From the NCBI GenBank assembly GCA_900548125.1, contig URJN01000141.1, positions 1 through 5,916 on the forward strand: a stretch of DNA of 5,916 bases, in the 5' to 3' direction. Shown here one piece after another: positions 5,076 through 5,916 of this stretch. Position 1 is the stretch's first letter, and each line of letters begins with the position of its first letter. Below the pieces are notes generated by a model. The model searched no databases, had not been told where the DNA came from, and saw only the letters and a list, made by a program, of their open reading frames with translations. The stretch comes from an uncultured Eubacteriales bacterium (GTDB taxonomy: Bacteria; Bacillota; Clostridia; Christensenellales; Aristaeellaceae). A program made the position numbers and the translations under genes.

Positions 5076-5847
5076 ATAGGCGTAATTGAACCGTATTATC
5101 CCAAGGGAAAACGGGGACGTCCGCCTACCTATAGGTATCGAAAAAATGCTGAGGATGTACCTGCTTCAGATCTGGTTTAATCTGTCTGAACCTGCAACTG
5201 AAGACGCTGTCTATAACAGCTATGCAATGCGGAAATTTACAGGTATTGATTTTCTGAAAGAATCCGTGCCGGACGAGACAACACTGTGCAAATTCCGTCA
5301 TCTGCTGGAAGTAAACGGCTTGAACAAGCTGTTTTTTGAAGCAATAAACCGAGTCATGGTACAAAGCGGTCACATGATGAAAGGCGGTACGATTGTGGAC
5401 GCCACGATTATCGACGCGCCTAGCTCAACAAAAAATGTAGAGAAGGCTCGCGATCCGGAAATGCATCAAATCCGAAAGGGTAATGAATGGCGGTTCGGTA
5501 TGAAATGTCATGTTGGCGTAGACGCTGGAAGTGGATTGCTCCATACCGTTACGGTTACCTCGGCGAACAAGCACGATATTACCGAAACCGTAAATCTGAT
5601 TCGGGAAGATGACGAAGTCGTTTATGGCGATTCAGGATATCTCGGCGTTCAGAAACGCTCTGAAATCCAGCAAAATGAGCATTTTTCCAAGGTCGAGCAT
5701 GTATTCCGAATTATCAAGTGCCAATTCGGTTATAAAAAAGTCGTTTATCGCGGATTAAAGAAAAACGAAAACCGATTGTATGCCCTGTTTGCCTGTGCCA
5801 ATTTGTATTCGCTGGCGATTGTCGGTCGAAAACTTTCCACAACATAA
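4968..5847 (+). pseudogene. IS5-family DDE transposase, inactivated by three lesions
   Basis: The N-terminal part reads VKQGTFTDIEYSGRKKK onward from a GTG at 4968 (AAGGG at 4953-4957 upstream). It reaches PWDE and then TGA at 5073-5075, where the family has Trp (TGG), and continues in the same frame through KGKRGRPP to 5126. A tandem CCTA duplication (5124-5131) shifts the frame by 4 bases; from 5131 the protein resumes as IGIEKMLRMYLLQ and runs to TAA at 5845-5847. Catalytic Asp1 is in IVDAT (codon 5398-5400) and Asp2 in VYGDSGYLG (5629-5631). The Glu is in VEHVFRIIK (5695-5697). Just before that Glu about 30-35 residues that intact relatives carry, including the Tyr and Arg of the YREK signature, are missing in frame near 5688-5697. 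The repaired product would be about 291 residues, against roughly 325 as I recall for intact members. A 253-residue remnant from a TTG at 5086 is open but lacks the N-terminus, so it is not expected to be active. Confidence 0.88.
5124..5131 (+). repeat. CCTA tandem duplication causing a frameshift
   Basis: Two adjacent copies of CCTA (5124-5127 and 5128-5131). Removing one copy restores the continuous family reading RGRPP-IGIEKMLRMY across the two frames, which identifies the duplication as the frameshift mutation in the transposase. Confidence 0.8.
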
Positions 5848-5850
5848 ATC

Positions 5851-5869
5851 AAGGGGGAAGTCTGCCCTT
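5851..5869 (+). terminator. weak hairpin after the transposase remnant
   Basis: AAGGG (5851-5855) can pair with CCCTT (5865-5869) around a 9-base loop, followed by only two Ts. It sits 3 bases after the transposase stop and could be a weak terminator or chance. Confidence 0.2.
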
Positions 5870-5916
5870 TTACAGAAAAGAAAGCAGCTAATCAGCGAAA
5901 ATAAGCATATTTGAGT

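Larger units (their letters stand above)
4841..5916 (+). mobile_element. degenerate IS5-family insertion sequence (right end not seen)
   Basis: From about 4841 the sequence turns visibly AT-richer than the genes to its left and contains a broken IS5-type transposase. GGGGCTGTCA at 4841-4850 resembles the outer end of such elements and is taken as the tentative left boundary. Its reverse complement is not found before the window ends, so the right inverted repeat lies outside or has been lost, and no target duplication can be shown. With a dead transposase the element cannot move by itself. The last bases (5848-5916) hold only a weak hairpin. Confidence 0.5.

Noticed and set aside
5086..5847. 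Functional 253-residue transposase
   Set aside because: The start is a TTG inside the frame-shifted region, the N-terminal domain is out of frame, and the segment before the catalytic Glu is deleted.

Overview
The window reads as a piece of a moderately GC-rich Firmicutes chromosome, most likely a gut-type Clostridia. The reasons are strong GGAGG-type ribosome binding sites, closely packed same-strand genes, a fused chorismate mutase/prephenate dehydratase next to shikimate kinase, and a degenerate IS5-family element of a type I associate with clostridia. No marker gene fixes the taxon, so this is inference.

Layout, left to right. Positions 1-97 are the 3' end of something upstream plus the leader of pheA, with two small inverted repeats, one of them covering the pheA ribosome binding site. 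Positions 98-1210 are pheA (bifunctional PheA), overlapping aroK (1203-1718) by 8 bases; together they are the tail of an aromatic amino acid operon. A 91-base gap follows. It holds two stem-loops and a 12-codon micro-ORF whose stop overlaps the next start as ATGA. Positions 1810-3366 encode an AlgI/DltB-type MBOAT membrane acyltransferase, and 3379-4788 encode a membrane-anchored SGNH (AlgJ/AlgX/DltD/PatB-like) protein with an extra C-terminal domain. These two form a likely export-acylation cassette: the MBOAT protein moves an acyl group across the membrane and the SGNH protein puts it on an extracellular glycan. The substrate cannot be read from the sequence.

After 4788 the character changes. 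A clean intrinsic terminator at about 4801-4824 points leftward (minus strand), implying a convergent gene that is not in the window. From about 4841 the sequence becomes visibly AT-richer and contains a dead IS5-family transposase (4968-5847). It carries three separate lesions: a Trp-to-stop change, a 4-base CCTA tandem duplication that shifts the frame, and an in-frame internal deletion just before the catalytic Glu. The right end of the element is not recognised inside the window.

No RNA genes or CRISPR arrays were seen. The most interesting parts are the acyltransferase cassette with its unnamed C-terminal domain, its structured and possibly translationally coupled leader, and the misoriented terminator beside the decayed insertion sequence.
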